Assembly: GCA_020809705.1 (NCBI GenBank)
Contig: CP085833.1
Coordinates: 1,116,001-1,180,000 of the forward strand
DNA from: Calonectria ilicicola
Taxonomy: Eukaryota > Ascomycota > Sordariomycetes > Hypocreales > Nectriaceae
Direction of reading: 5' to 3'
DNA: 64,000 nt
In this document: piece by piece, positions 11,746 through 21,308 of the stretch
Numbering within the stretch: the stretch's first letter is position 1
How the letters are laid out: each line of letters begins with the position of its first letter
The notes under the pieces: model-generated
Seen by the model: the letters and a program-made list of their open reading frames with translations, nothing else
Told to the model about the DNA's origin: nothing
Database searches by the model: none
Program-made: the position numbers and the translations under genes

Positions 11746-12225
11746 ATGGCACAGATCATCCGCGCACCCTCTCGGCTGGAAGCAGGATATCAGCAATCCG
11801 TCTTCCTCGCGGGCACAACGAGCCTGACGGGGGGACTCGACTGGCGCGCCGAGCTCTGCAAGGCGCTCGCTGGGCACGCCGTCACCATCTTCAACCCCAA
11901 ACGAGACGACTGGGACGCTACGTGGAGGGAGGACTCGTCCGACCCGCGGTGGGCAGAGCAGATCCAGTGGGAGCTCGACAGACAGGAAGAGGCCGACATT
12001 GTGGTTGTGCTTTTTCACGGCGTCACGGAGGCGCCCATCAGCCTCGCGGAACTGGGCATGGCGTCGCGGACGGGCAAGCTGATTGCGTGCGCGTTTGACG
12101 GGTACAGTAAGCAGGGCTACGTGCAGGCCGTGTGCAAGAGATACAATGCGCCGTGCGTGCGGTCCGAGGAGGAGCTGACGGGAGAGGTGTTGGCCAGGCT
12201 GCGGAGTCTTGGCGAGGGTGCGTGA
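11746..12225 (+). CDS. Nucleoside 2-deoxyribosyltransferase-like protein
   Basis: A 159-residue single-exon protein of the nucleoside 2-deoxyribosyltransferase superfamily (Rossmann-like). Members cleave or exchange N-glycosidic bonds of deoxynucleosides. Seen: the strand-loop VFLAGTTSLTGGLDWR near residue 20, FNPKRDDWD near 50, and EEADIVVVLFHG followed by ISLAELGMA, where the Glu is the expected nucleophile. The order matches the family. Short length fits a stand-alone domain. The fungal versions have little experimental annotation, so a role in nucleotide salvage is inference; other members hydrolyse modified nucleotides. No signal peptide or membrane segment. Confidence 0.8.
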   Translation: MAQIIRAPSRLEAGYQQSVFLAGTTSLTGGLDWRAELCKALAGHAVTIFNPKRDDWDATWREDSSDPRWAEQIQWELDRQEEADIVVVLFHGVTEAPISLAELGMASRTGKLIACAFDGYSKQGYVQAVCKRYNAPCVRSEEELTGEVLARLRSLGEGA

Positions 12226-12869
12226 TGGCTTATGGGCGATGTATGACGACGATGAGGCGGGGGTTGAGCCGTTTGTGGTGATGGAGGCAGCAGATGGCTG
12301 GCTCCGTGTACTAAAGATTCACTTACTTGCCTTCTTTTTTGATGTTTTACTTGTACGACTTTTTACCTGCAAGTATATGCCTATTGCAGATGGCATGGAG
12401 AAATACAACCATGACTGAAAGACGGAATAATCCCCTGCGTGCCTGGAGTCTCATCTCTCTTCCCATGATGGTGTCCTCCCTCCTTCACCCGCTTGTACTC
12501 CCCATAGGTGTGATTGTGATCCCCATCTCCCCCTCTCCCGAGTATTAACCGCTATATTCCGTCCCTTTAGGTGCCTGGGCGGGCCTGTGGGTGCGCTCCC
12601 AGTGGCTCCCCCACTTGGAGCGTACGTGCCGCAAAGACTGGCGGGGTATCGGTGTAGGTACCTGAACGGAGCTCCTCTAGTCGACATGATTCTCGCTCAT
12701 TTGCTTCAAAACTAATTTTTCCCGAGTCTGCTGCCCGGGGCCTCTGCATGCCTGCGCCCAAGTACTGAAACTCTGGTTGACTGGCCTGTCGTTTAATATC
12801 ACATCGTTTTTTTCTTGGATAATACCCCCCTGGCCCGTCACCTGCAGAGTTACCCCTCCCCTGCCCGCC
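12226..12869. other. intergenic / 5' UTR of the RGG protein
   Basis: Spacer and probable leader of the downstream gene. An in-frame ATG at 12777 lies upstream of the chosen start at 12870, but its 31 codons look like leader sequence (hydrophobic, proline-rich). Confidence 0.5.
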
Positions 12870-14150
12870 ATGGAGGATCAGTTTGGAGGTCGCACTGACG
12901 ATGACCTCTTCTACGACGACTTTGAGCCCGTAGAGAGCGAGACCGTTGTCACCACTGTCGACGAACCTGCGCCTGAGCCTGCGCCCGCACCCGTACCTGA
13001 GCCTGTCGCGGCCCCAGAGCCTGCGCCTGCTATAGCTCCCGCTGTTGTTGCGCCCCCGCCGCAGGAGCCTGTAGCTGTTGCGCAACCACCACCAGCGCCA
13101 TCGCAGCCGACAACATCGAGCTCGCTACCCCCGGCCAAGACGCTGGCACACTCTCGCTTCGCCGATAAGCCCGCTCCGAGCCCCAAGCCTAACCGCCAGG
13201 CGCAAAAGCAACCCTCGTCTAACGCTCCCCCAAACGCCCCCACCGCGCCCCGCGAGAAGAACACCAACAACCAAAGCAAAGAGAGCAACAGCAACAACAA
13301 CAATAACAATAACAATAACAATAACAACAACAACCAGACTGGAAGCAATGTCGGCCAGAACACAGCCGCCAATGCTACCTCGCGCCTCCAGTCCGGCGCC
13401 AACCCGCGCCAGAAGCTCACAGATGCTGAGCTGGCAGCCAAGATGGAGAAGATGAAGCTGCTCTCGGCCGAAAAGGCGCGCAAGTTTGAAAAGGCCGAGA
13501 AGGACGAAAAGGATCACGCTGAGGCCTACGCCCGCGGCATGGAGGAAGCTCGCAAGCGCCGCGCTGAGGACGCCGAACGCCGAAAACGGGGCGAGGAAGA
13601 CCGCAAGAAGATGGAAGACGAGCGCGCAAAGAATAGAGAGCGCAAGCTCAAGGCCATGGGCATGAAGGAGGGCGGCTGGGATGAGGGCAAGCAGGCCGCA
13701 GAGGAGGAGGAAGCGAGAAGAGGTTTCCGAGGCGCCAATGGCGGCATTAGAGGCACCAAGACGGGTGGCCTCGGTGGCAGCCGCTACGCCTCCAGGGACG
13801 GCGAGGAGCACGACGTCGACCGCTTCCTGGACGAGAGACACCGCGGCGGACGGGGCCGGGGACGAGGCCGAGGTGGACGAGGAGGTCGTGGAGGCGGCCG
13901 TGGTGGAAACGAAAACGCACCACACAGTCAGCCCCAGGCCAAGCAGAACGTGCCTACGACTGAAGACTTCCCCGCGCTGTCCACCGAGTCTACGAAGAAA
14001 GCAGCGGCAGACAAGGCATCCGACAAGCCTACCATGGCTCAAGCCGCTGCCGCTGCCGCGCCCGTGCCTGTGCCTCTCGCTCCCCCCAGCGGTGGCAAGT
14101 GGGATGACGAGATGGAGGCTCTGGACGAGATACAAAAGGGACAGGCATAG
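12870..14150 (+). CDS. RGG-box, low-complexity RNA-binding-type protein (SERBP1/Stm1-like architecture)
   Basis: Single exon, 426 residues, starting MEDQFGGRTDDDLFYDDFEP. Order of segments: acidic N-terminus; P/A/E-rich repeat region (about 30-100); S/P/Q/N-rich linker with a run of asparagines encoded by AAC/AAT triplets near 13285-13335; a long charged helix (about 190-290) rich in E, K, R and A; an RGG/GRG box near 330; the short motif TEDFPALS; and a C-terminal SGGKWDDEMEALDEIQKG. RGG box, long basic-acidic helix and acidic ends recall the Stm1/SERBP1 ribosome-associated proteins, but no domain is diagnostic, so the role in mRNA or ribosome binding is inference. The opposite strand is also open for 364 codons because of codon bias, which is a shadow. 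Confidence 0.8.
   Translation: MEDQFGGRTDDDLFYDDFEPVESETVVTTVDEPAPEPAPAPVPEPVAAPEPAPAIAPAVVAPPPQEPVAVAQPPPAPSQPTTSSSLPPAKTLAHSRFADKPAPSPKPNRQAQKQPSSNAPPNAPTAPREKNTNNQSKESNSNNNNNNNNNNNNNNQTGSNVGQNTAANATSRLQSGANPRQKLTDAELAAKMEKMKLLSAEKARKFEKAEKDEKDHAEAYARGMEEARKRRAEDAERRKRGEEDRKKMEDERAKNRERKLKAMGMKEGGWDEGKQAAEEEEARRGFRGANGGIRGTKTGGLGGSRYASRDGEEHDVDRFLDERHRGGRGRGRGRGGRGGRGGGRGGNENAPHSQPQAKQNVPTTEDFPALSTESTKKAAADKASDKPTMAQAAAAAAPVPVPLAPPSGGKWDDEMEALDEIQKGQA
13281..13338. repeat. AAC/AAT trinucleotide microsatellite inside the RGG gene
   Basis: Near-pure run of AAC and AAT triplets encoding about 16 consecutive Asn after an alternating S/N stretch. Likely length-polymorphic between strains. Confidence 0.85.
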
Positions 14151-14717
14151 AAATGAGCGAGACTCCTCCCCCTCCGTCTCACTCGTTCCTGGGTCCTCCT
14201 CCCTCCCCCATTCCCTCACTTTTTTGACTAAACAAACAAAAGAAACAAAACAACTTTGCGGCTGCTTAGTTTTTGGATACCCGACTCACTCCATGAGATG
14301 AGGAAATATAATGGTGAACCGCCCTCGCTGGGTAAAAAAAAAAATGGTTACACGGTACACGATATGAGATGAGCATACGGCTGGAACCAAAAAAATTGTA
14401 TTAGGCTGGCATAGCATAGACAGTATACCTAAAGCGAGATTGATGGATGAGCTTTCCTTTTCTTCCCAATGCGATGCGTCCCAACGTTTCCTGTCTGCCC
14501 TAATTGTAGAAGAAAGAATAAAAGTAAAGGGTATTCCCCCCCCAAAACAAAACAGAGTCTTGATACATTTCCCTCCCGCCGTCACAAAGTCTCAAAGTTT
14601 GTCGTACTTTTTTTCATGTACAGAGAAGCGCCAAACGCCTGATAATGACCCCACAGACAACCACGCAGAAGAAGAAATAGCTTCCAATGCTGTACACGCG
14701 CCATTGCTGGGCGCTCC
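14151..14717. other. convergent 3' region
   Basis: Untranslated DNA between the ends of the RGG gene and LUC7, with A runs near 14336 and 14390 that may serve as poly(A)-associated sequence. No gene seen. Confidence 0.55.
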
Positions 14718-15606
14718 TCACCACCCGCCGCGGTAGCCTCGTCCACCTCTGCCGCTGCGGTACCCGCCAGACCCTCTGGGGCCCCTGGGGCCACCCATGC
14801 CGCCGGAGTCGTCGTCGTTTTGGGGCGCGCGCGAACGGCCCTTCATCTCCTTGGGGAAGGCCTCGTACGTCTTGCGCATCTGAGCATAGCCGAGGTGCAT
14901 CTTGCCGTAGAAGTGGTCGGCCAGACGGCGGTCGTTATCGAGACGGCTCAGGTAGGCGCCGCAGACGTCGCACACCTGGAGCTTCTGGTGGCCCGAAGGA
15001 CCTGACGTGTCGGACAGGGCCTTGAGCTCCTTCTCGCGGTCGAGCTTGGCCTGGGAGGCCTGGCGCACGCGGAACAGCTCGTCCTGGGCACGCGACACTT
15101 CGGACATGGAGCCGAGGATTTCGACTTCGAGCAGGCCGTTGTTGATGGACGAGCCGAGGTCCGAGATGCTCTTGAGCTGTAGTAGGGCGTTAGCAAAGTC
15201 GCAAAGGGAAAAGAGAAACGTGAATTGGGGTGGTGGGAAAGCTGCGTACCAAAACGTTGGTCTGGCGAATCTCATCGGGTGTTTTCTCCAGCCTCCTCTG
15301 CGCAGCGTCGATGCGGCGGTTGCACTCGTCTATGTACTTTTGCAGGTCGCGCATGTAGTCATATTCGAAGCCGAGCTTTTGCTTCTCGCGGTCTGGTAGG
15401 CCCTCGTACTCGGTCTTAAGCGCCTCGGAGTGCACCTTAGGGCAGGGACCCAGGTCCTGCTTGGTGTTGGTGAAGAGGTCGTGTGGACAGGTGCCTGCGA
15501 GATAGGACCGGCAGACCTTGGGGTCCGTCATGGAGACCTGGGCGGCGCGGGACGACGACGAGGCGCCCATGAGCTGCTCGAGCAGCTTTCTCTGTTCGGC
15601 GGCCAT
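14718..15606 (-). CDS. LUC7: LUC7-like U1 snRNP splicing factor
   Basis: Component of U1 snRNP that stabilises 5' splice-site recognition in the nucleus. Exons 15606-15250 and 15176-14718 (73-nt intron, phase 0) give 271 residues. N-terminal LLEQLMG leads into the first zinc finger, with CRSYLAGTCPHDLF followed by GPCPKVH (CCCH type). A coiled coil follows, then the second finger VCDVCGAYLSRLDND with ADHFYGKMH (C2H2). A short arginine/glycine-rich tail replaces the long RS domain of animal homologues, as is usual in fungi. Divergent from GPI16 over a 302-bp promoter. Confidence 0.95.
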
Positions 15607-15908
15607 GGTCGAGGAGTTTGCGGGACAAGTTGCTGGTCAATGACGCCGAATTGTTGTCGCGGGGCTTGGTTCTGCGACTTGGAGTCTCGGTCGGCGGAAA
15701 GTTACCCGCCGTGGTGAACCTGGACAAATTTCTGCCGCGCGCCACCGCCCGAAGCTCGGCCTCCACATCCACGTCGCGCCAAGGGTGGGCTGGCGAATGC
15801 GATGGTGGCATTAACTGTGTAAGCTGTCTAGACGCATCGCATAGAGGCCGAGGTGAGATGTGAAATCCAGCCGGATCTCACAACAAATCTCCCAGCCGCT
15901 CCTTTGAC
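15607..15908. promoter_or_regulatory. shared bidirectional promoter of LUC7 and GPI16
   Basis: 302 bp separate the two start codons on opposite strands. GC-rich, without an obvious TATA box, consistent with two constitutive housekeeping genes. No specific element is identified. Confidence 0.5.
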
Positions 15909-17713
15909 ATGACCACAATGCGCCACTTTCTGGCGCTTCTGCTCCTGGCCATTGCCAATGGCCTTGGGCTCGCCGCCGCTTCCGATTACCACGAGCAATT
16001 GACACTGCGTCCGCTTCCCCTATCTGCTGTACTGGCCAGCTTCAACTTCCGAGCCAACACGTCCGTCGCCGACTTTGATAACAACAACTTCCGCCTCTTC
16101 CCCAGATCGCTTGGCCAGATCATTCAGTATGCTGGTACTCGAGAGCTTCACTTGCGCTTCACCCTGGGCCGTTGGGATGCCGAGCGCTGGGGAGCTCGAC
16201 CGTGGGACGGCACCCGCGAGGGCGGCACCGGTGTAGAGCTTTGGGCTTGGTTGGATGCAGAAACGGACGAGGAGGCCGACGAGAAGTGGTTGACCTTGAC
16301 CAATGCCCTGTCTGGCTTGTTCTGTGCCAGTCTCAACTTTATCGACGAGACGAGAACCATTCGCCCAGTCATGTCCTTCCAGCCCGACGGCGACCATCCC
16401 GAATCGAACCTCGCCAACTCGCGACTCCTTCACGGTGTTCTTCCCCACGAAGTTGTGTGCACGGAGAACCTGACGCCATTCTTGAAGCTGCTCCCTTGCA
16501 AGGGTAAGGCCGGCATTGCGAGCTTGCTGGACGGCCACAAGCTCTTCGACGCATCTTTCCAGAGCATGGCCATTGATGTGCGCCCCAAGTGCAACGAGGC
16601 AGGCGACTGTGTTTTGGAAATGGAGCAGACTGTCGACATGGTTCTTGACGTTAACCGCTCCAAGAGGCCTAGAGGTATGGTTTTATATACATCTTTGGGT
16701 TGTGATAGCCACTAACTCGCTTTATAGACAACCCTATTCCCAGACCCCCACCAAGCAGCGACCTTCTCTGCGATACTACCAAGTCATATTACAACGACCA
16801 CACTTGCTTCCCCGCCGATCATCTTGAGGGCCAGGACTGGACACTGTCCCAGATTTTTGGTCGCCCCATGAAGGGTTCATGCCCATTGACAAACTCCGAT
16901 GTGCCTCCAATTTGCGTGCAGGTTCCCGAATCTCGAGACATTTTTTCGAGCGAGGGTTCTCAGGAGATAAAGGCTGCCGATGGCAATTCTCGATGCTATC
17001 GTGTCAGCCCCGAAGACGAGTTTAACCTCGTCCTAACCAAGCCTCAATCTGAAAATGTTCAGATCATTGCCCAGCCAGAGACTCCCCTGTTGTATGCTGA
17101 ACGTAGTTTTACGGGTCACGGTCAGGAGCACGGTGGTGTTCAGGCTATTCTTAGCAACCCTAGTGATACTGATGTCGAGTTTGTGTATATGGAGTCGCTG
17201 CCTTGGTTTATGCGCATCTACTTGCACACTCTTTCCACTCGCATCTCTAGCTCTACCTCGAATGAAAACACAACAGACATCATCCAGGAGGTTTACTACC
17301 GTCCTGCCCTGGACCGCGCCCGAGGTACCCAGCTCGAGGTCCTTATGCGCATTCCCCCTCACTGCACCGTCTTCCTTACCTACGACTTTGAAAAGGCCAT
17401 CCTTAGGTATACTGAGTACCCACCTGATGCCAACCGTGGCTTTGATGTTGCCGCGTCTGTCATCACCACACTAAAGCCCAAGAAGTCGAACCTGCGAACT
17501 ACTAGCTTGTTGCTGTACCTCCCCACCCCCGATTTCAGCATGCCCTACAACGTCATCATCTTTACGTCGACAGCAATTGCGCTGGCATTTGGAGGACTAT
17601 ACAACATCCTGGTGAGAAGATTTGTGGGCGCCGACGAGGGAGCGCCGTCGCCACTCAAGGCTAAGTTGGCGGCCTTGGTGAGCAAAATCAAGGGCAAAAG
17701 GGCCCAAAAGTAA
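15909..17713 (+). CDS. GPI16: GPI transamidase subunit GPI16 (PIG-T)
   Basis: Essential ER-membrane subunit of the complex that attaches GPI anchors to proteins; PIG-T is disulfide-linked to the catalytic subunit Gpi8. Exons 15909-16674 and 16728-17713 (53-nt intron, phase 1) give 583 residues. Seen: signal peptide (LALLLLAIANGLGLAAA), LTLRPLP at the mature N-terminus, FPRSLGQI, LHLRFTLGRWD, the WAWLDA block, CKGKAGIASLL, IFGRPMKGSCP, and a single transmembrane helix near residue 545 (VIIFTSTAIALAFGG) followed by a short basic cytosolic tail. Full length for the family. A second ATG (MRHF) three codons later is an equally good start. Confidence 0.95.
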
Positions 17714-17874
17714 TAGACACGATAATGCGAAAAAAGATAATTTATCAATTCATGTTTTCTCAAGACAGTTCAGGCCTGCCCAGCTTAATTTGTTCCAACG
17801 CCTCGACTCCCACCGGATTCCAAGTTCCATGACGTCCCCCCCCACTTCCATCACTCTCCTGTCTCATGCATCTG

Positions 17875-18594
17875 CTACGTATACGCCCAGGCGGCAAACT
17901 CGTTTCCCGCATCCCGGATTTGCACGGCCAGAACGGGCACACACCCGTAGCCGAAGAACAGCTCCGTCGTTGCTTTTAGCTCTGCTTCGCTCCAAATGGG
18001 CACGCCGGGCGATGTGGGACATGCCCACAGCCCGTTGTATCCATCTTCGGGTTCCCAGAACAGCACTGTGATGTTAAGCTTATTGTTGTCAGCCTCGATG
18101 CGGGCTGGTCGGAAGCCGCCAATCTTGGAACCAGGAGGCCGGAGCGATGAGTGTGCCGAGGGATACGAGATGCTCCCCAGTGGACTGACAAAGATGAACT
18201 GGCCGCCAGGGACGGACGCCTGTGAGTGGCATGTTAGTGGTGGGTTTGGTGGGGCAGTGGTAAGCTTCAATAAGCGATGGTGGTGGTGTGGGAACGAAGT
18301 GTAGCAGTCAGTGTAGGGGTAGGGATGGATGGATGGATGGATGGATGGATGGGTGCATACAGCCAGCAAAGTCATGTCTTTATCGATAAGAGTCTTGTCT
18401 CCCGGTGGGCATTGGTTGTTTGTGAGGCCGCAGTAGGTGCTTGGCGTCTCTGCGCCAATGATGAACCTGTGGCCACGGGCATTTACTCCTCGGCCGTGCA
18501 CTTGGGGATACTGGGGCGCGAAGATGCTCATGGCGTAAAACGCCTTGGCGCCCGTGATTGCGGCAGAGACAAGGGTTAGGAGGGAGAACTTCAT
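17875..18594 (-). CDS. PhiA-like small secreted cell-wall protein
   Basis: Exons 18594-18361 and 18219-17875 join in phase 0 to 192 residues; the 141-nt intron contains a GGAT microsatellite. A signal peptide (MKFSLLTLVSAAITGAKA) is followed by HRFIIGAETPSTYCGLT, NNQCPPGDKT, SVPGGQFIFVSPLGSISY, AHSS and WACPTSP. Order and spacing resemble the PhiA / IgE-binding group of secreted fungal wall proteins (GG-TYC, VPGGQ-YV-P-G, WAC). Four cysteines remain in the mature chain and would form two disulfides. PhiA in Aspergillus is needed for conidiation-related wall structure; carrying that role over here is inference. The family call is from pattern memory only. Convergent with GPI16 (161 bp apart). 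Confidence 0.72.
   Translation of the reverse strand: MKFSLLTLVSAAITGAKAFYAMSIFAPQYPQVHGRGVNARGHRFIIGAETPSTYCGLTNNQCPPGDKTLIDKDMTLLAVCTHPSIHPSIHPYPYTDCYTSFPHHHHRLLKLTTAPPNPPLTCHSQASVPGGQFIFVSPLGSISYPSAHSSLRPPGSKIGGFRPARIEADNNKLNITVLFWEPEDGYNGLWACPTSPGVPIWSEAELKATTELFFGYGCVPVLAVQIRDAGNEFAAWAYT
18323..18350. repeat. (GGAT)7 microsatellite
   Basis: Seven tandem GGAT units within the intron of the PhiA-like gene; a likely polymorphic marker that makes this intron unusually long. Confidence 0.9.
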
Positions 18595-19925
18595 GGGTGC
18601 TAATTTTGGAAGACTGTGAATGTCTCAGGGCAGCTATAAGATGGGCGTGAATGATGTGATGTATGATGCGTGATGTGGATGTGTTAGTGCTGATCTTATA
18701 AGAGACTTGTCTTAGCCGCGAAGATGTATGTGTGTTTCTGTGGATGCAAATGCAGTGAATACGAGGTTGATATTCAGCTTTGAGCTTTGGAGTGAAAGCA
18801 AAGATGTTTCCTGATGGGCAGCTGCGACGAGCAGCCATGATATAGAGCTTCGACTGGAAGCTTGAGATGGCACCTGACATGTTCTGAATATTGCCTTCCT
18901 TGCGATTTTGCCTCGCAAATCTGCTCTAACCACTCCATTGGGGAGGGTGATTGCGAATATTTTTGCTTGGTGGCATGTCTCACGAGCTGTTTCTTTTGAG
19001 GCAATGCCAACTTGACGAAAATGCGACTTGGCTGTGTTATGCGCCTGCCTATCGTAATCCCCTTCCTTGCATAAGACGTGGGCTCAGTCGATCTCTAGCC
19101 AGGGGACTCAGGGCTGTCACCTTGGGGCTGTCACCTTGGGGCTACGTCATTGCCGGACACACGGCTCGCAAGAGATGCCGTTTGCTCGGGGTTTTGGGAA
19201 ATCTGAGGTTCGAGTTCCATGGGGTATTACACTTTCTACCGGCTGGTGGCACGGAGGATTGGAGCATGAAAGATAGAGGATGAGAGAGAGGAGGAGGAGG
19301 AGGAGGGTGTGCTTGTACAAGTAGCAAGGTACAAGGTACAAAAGGACAGACAGACAGACAGAACGAGGCGGCTGAGGGGCGTTCGTGTTGTGTGGAGCTC
19401 AGCGATGCATCACTGTCTCGCAAGCTACATGGCGCATCCCGTACATAGTGTATACAATACAGCCAGCACCCATGACGCACTGGGGATCGACCGCATTTAG
19501 GCGCGCTTGGCCCGGGGATTGATTAAGGGGACCTGACACTTGACCCGGCGGCTGGCCTGAGCTGGCCGTGTAAGCCCGCGCCGGTGCCAATCACGCCAGC
19601 GCGGTGCCCACAGAATGGCGCCGCCCTGTTGCAACCACCAAACAGTGGAAGGGTCGTGCATGTGGTACTGTACTGGATACTGTATAGACACACACAGGAT
19701 GCGCTGCAAATCGCTGCGTGCACGGTAGGTGGTGGTGTAGCAGAGCTGACATGTAAATTCAAGGAGAGTACTGCTGTTTACTTCTTTGCTTTGTCTTTAC
19801 TTTTTCTTTCCTGTTTGTCCTTTTGTACCTATTTTTCCTTCGACTCTTTTCTTTCCTTGGTTCTTTTTTTTTTATTGTTCTCATTCGTTTCAAATGAGTT
19901 GTTGTCTTCTTTACCCGTCGTCGCT
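18595..19925. other. intergenic, divergent promoters
   Basis: 1.3 kb between the PhiA-like gene and the acetylesterase. Contains a tandem duplication of about 15 bp near 19107-19141 (GCTGTCACCTTGGG repeated), a GAG run near 19288, a CAGA run near 19345, and a long pyrimidine-rich tract at 19785-19900 just before the esterase start, typical of strong filamentous-fungal promoters. Confidence 0.6.
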
Positions 19926-21085
19926 ATGAAGTCCTTTTTTGCCCAGGCGGCGGCTTTGGTCGCATTTTCTTTCTCTGCCTTGACGGTGGATGCTGCACCT
20001 GGTGTGCCGGCCTCCAGAGCCCGCGAGCCGGCCAAGAACTTTTTAATCACTTTGTATGTCACCCTCAATTACCACCACCACCACTGTATTTTTATGTTAA
20101 CAATTCCACCAGCGGCGACTCATTCTCAAAAACAGGTTTTGATCCCGCGAGCAGCGACCAGCCTCGAGCAGAGAATCCTCTGGGCAATCCGTCCCTCCCT
20201 GGGAAAACTTCCGCCGGCGGTCGCAACTGGGTGGGATATATGGCGACCGAGTTCAACACATCGCTGGCCTTGTCGGATTCGGATAAATCCCTAACTGTCT
20301 CATACAATTTTGCGAGCAGCGGAGGCACTGTTGACCGAGACTTGGTACAAGCATCAGGTCCTGATTTTATTGACGAAGTCGATTCATTTACCGAACACTA
20401 TGGAAAGGGTTCCAAGAAGCACTCTACTGGCTGGACCAAGACCAACTCTGTTGTCGGAGTCTGGTTCAGTGCCAACGACATTCGACGCTGTTTTCTAAGA
20501 AACGATGCCGGCAGCATGATCACCAAGGTCATGGGCGTCTACTTTGCCCAGGTTGAGAGGTTATACGACCTTGGCTTGCGCAAGTTTGTCCTTCTCACAG
20601 CCCCGCGTACGTCCTGGTAGTCCCATCCGCTGCAGCCACAAGTACTAACAATAGCAGCAATGAGCATGCTGCCTGACGTGCAGATCCTCGACGACCAGGG
20701 CATCAGCAAGCTCAACTCGGCCGTCAAGATTTGGAACGGGCTCTTGCACTATAAGCTTGAGGCATTCAAGCAGAAGCATGACGATGTGGCTGCCGCCGTC
20801 GTCGACATCTCGGAGCCATTCTGGGACGCAGTCCACGATCCCGGATCCTTTGGTGCCCCCGACACAACGTGCACTAATCAAGATGGCGTATCCTGTGTAA
20901 GATCTGCCTCCCCGTGCACAGACGCGGTCCCCTGGCTAATTCGTTTACAGTTGTGGTGGGATGGCGGCCACCCCGCTACCAAAATCGAGAGGCTCGTCGC
21001 AGCCAAGGTGGCCAAGACGCTAAAGGGCCACGATTTCCGCTGCTACGGCGGCATATGTGATGATGACAGAACTGAACTCAGGTGA
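19926..21085 (+). CDS. Secreted GDSL/SGNH acetylesterase (carbohydrate esterase family 16-like)
   Basis: Exons 19926-20053, 20113-20606, 20658-20896, 20951-21085; all phases close, 331 residues. The signal peptide ends near VDA. The first splice rebuilds FGDSFS, the block I catalytic Ser. A conserved GGRNWVGYMATEFN stretch follows, then NFASSGGTVDRDLV (block II Gly), VWFSANDI (block III Asn) and WWDGGHPAT carrying the block V Asp and His. The order matches CE16 enzymes, which remove acetyl groups from xylo-oligosaccharide ends. The third exon can begin at 20658 or 20655 because the acceptor reads TAGCAG, adding or omitting one Ala. Extracellular plant-polymer degradation is the expected role. 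Confidence 0.88.
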
Positions 21086-21308
21086 ACGAACAAAAAAAAA
21101 ATCACCTAGAGAGGAGCAGAGCTCCATTATACTAAATGTGAAATTTACAAGCGAACATAGCAAAGCGAAGAATGAATGAGAAGGATAATGATGAACAAAA
21201 ATTGTAATTGACAGACTCGCTTTTGAAACAACGCTTTGGGACGTGGTGGTATGGTAGCTCAGTACTAACGAGTGCTTGCCTAATCAAAACGATGCACATG
21301 CTTTAGCG

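Noticed and set aside
11301..12098. 265-codon plus-strand frame overlapping the deoxyribosyltransferase gene
   Set aside because: Overlaps a recognised gene in another frame; its sequence is R/Q-rich without features.
13125..14219. 364-codon open frame on the minus strand opposite the RGG gene
   Set aside because: It arises from the G/C-biased third positions of the plus-strand gene; the product is a compositional mirror (L/V/A-rich) with no domain, and the plus-strand protein has clear structure.
19203..19218. B-box-like GGTTCGAGTTCC
   Set aside because: No A box or cloverleaf upstream.
20054..20112. Reading through the first intron of the acetylesterase
   Set aside because: It would lose the FGDSFS catalytic block; the GT-AG splice restores it exactly.
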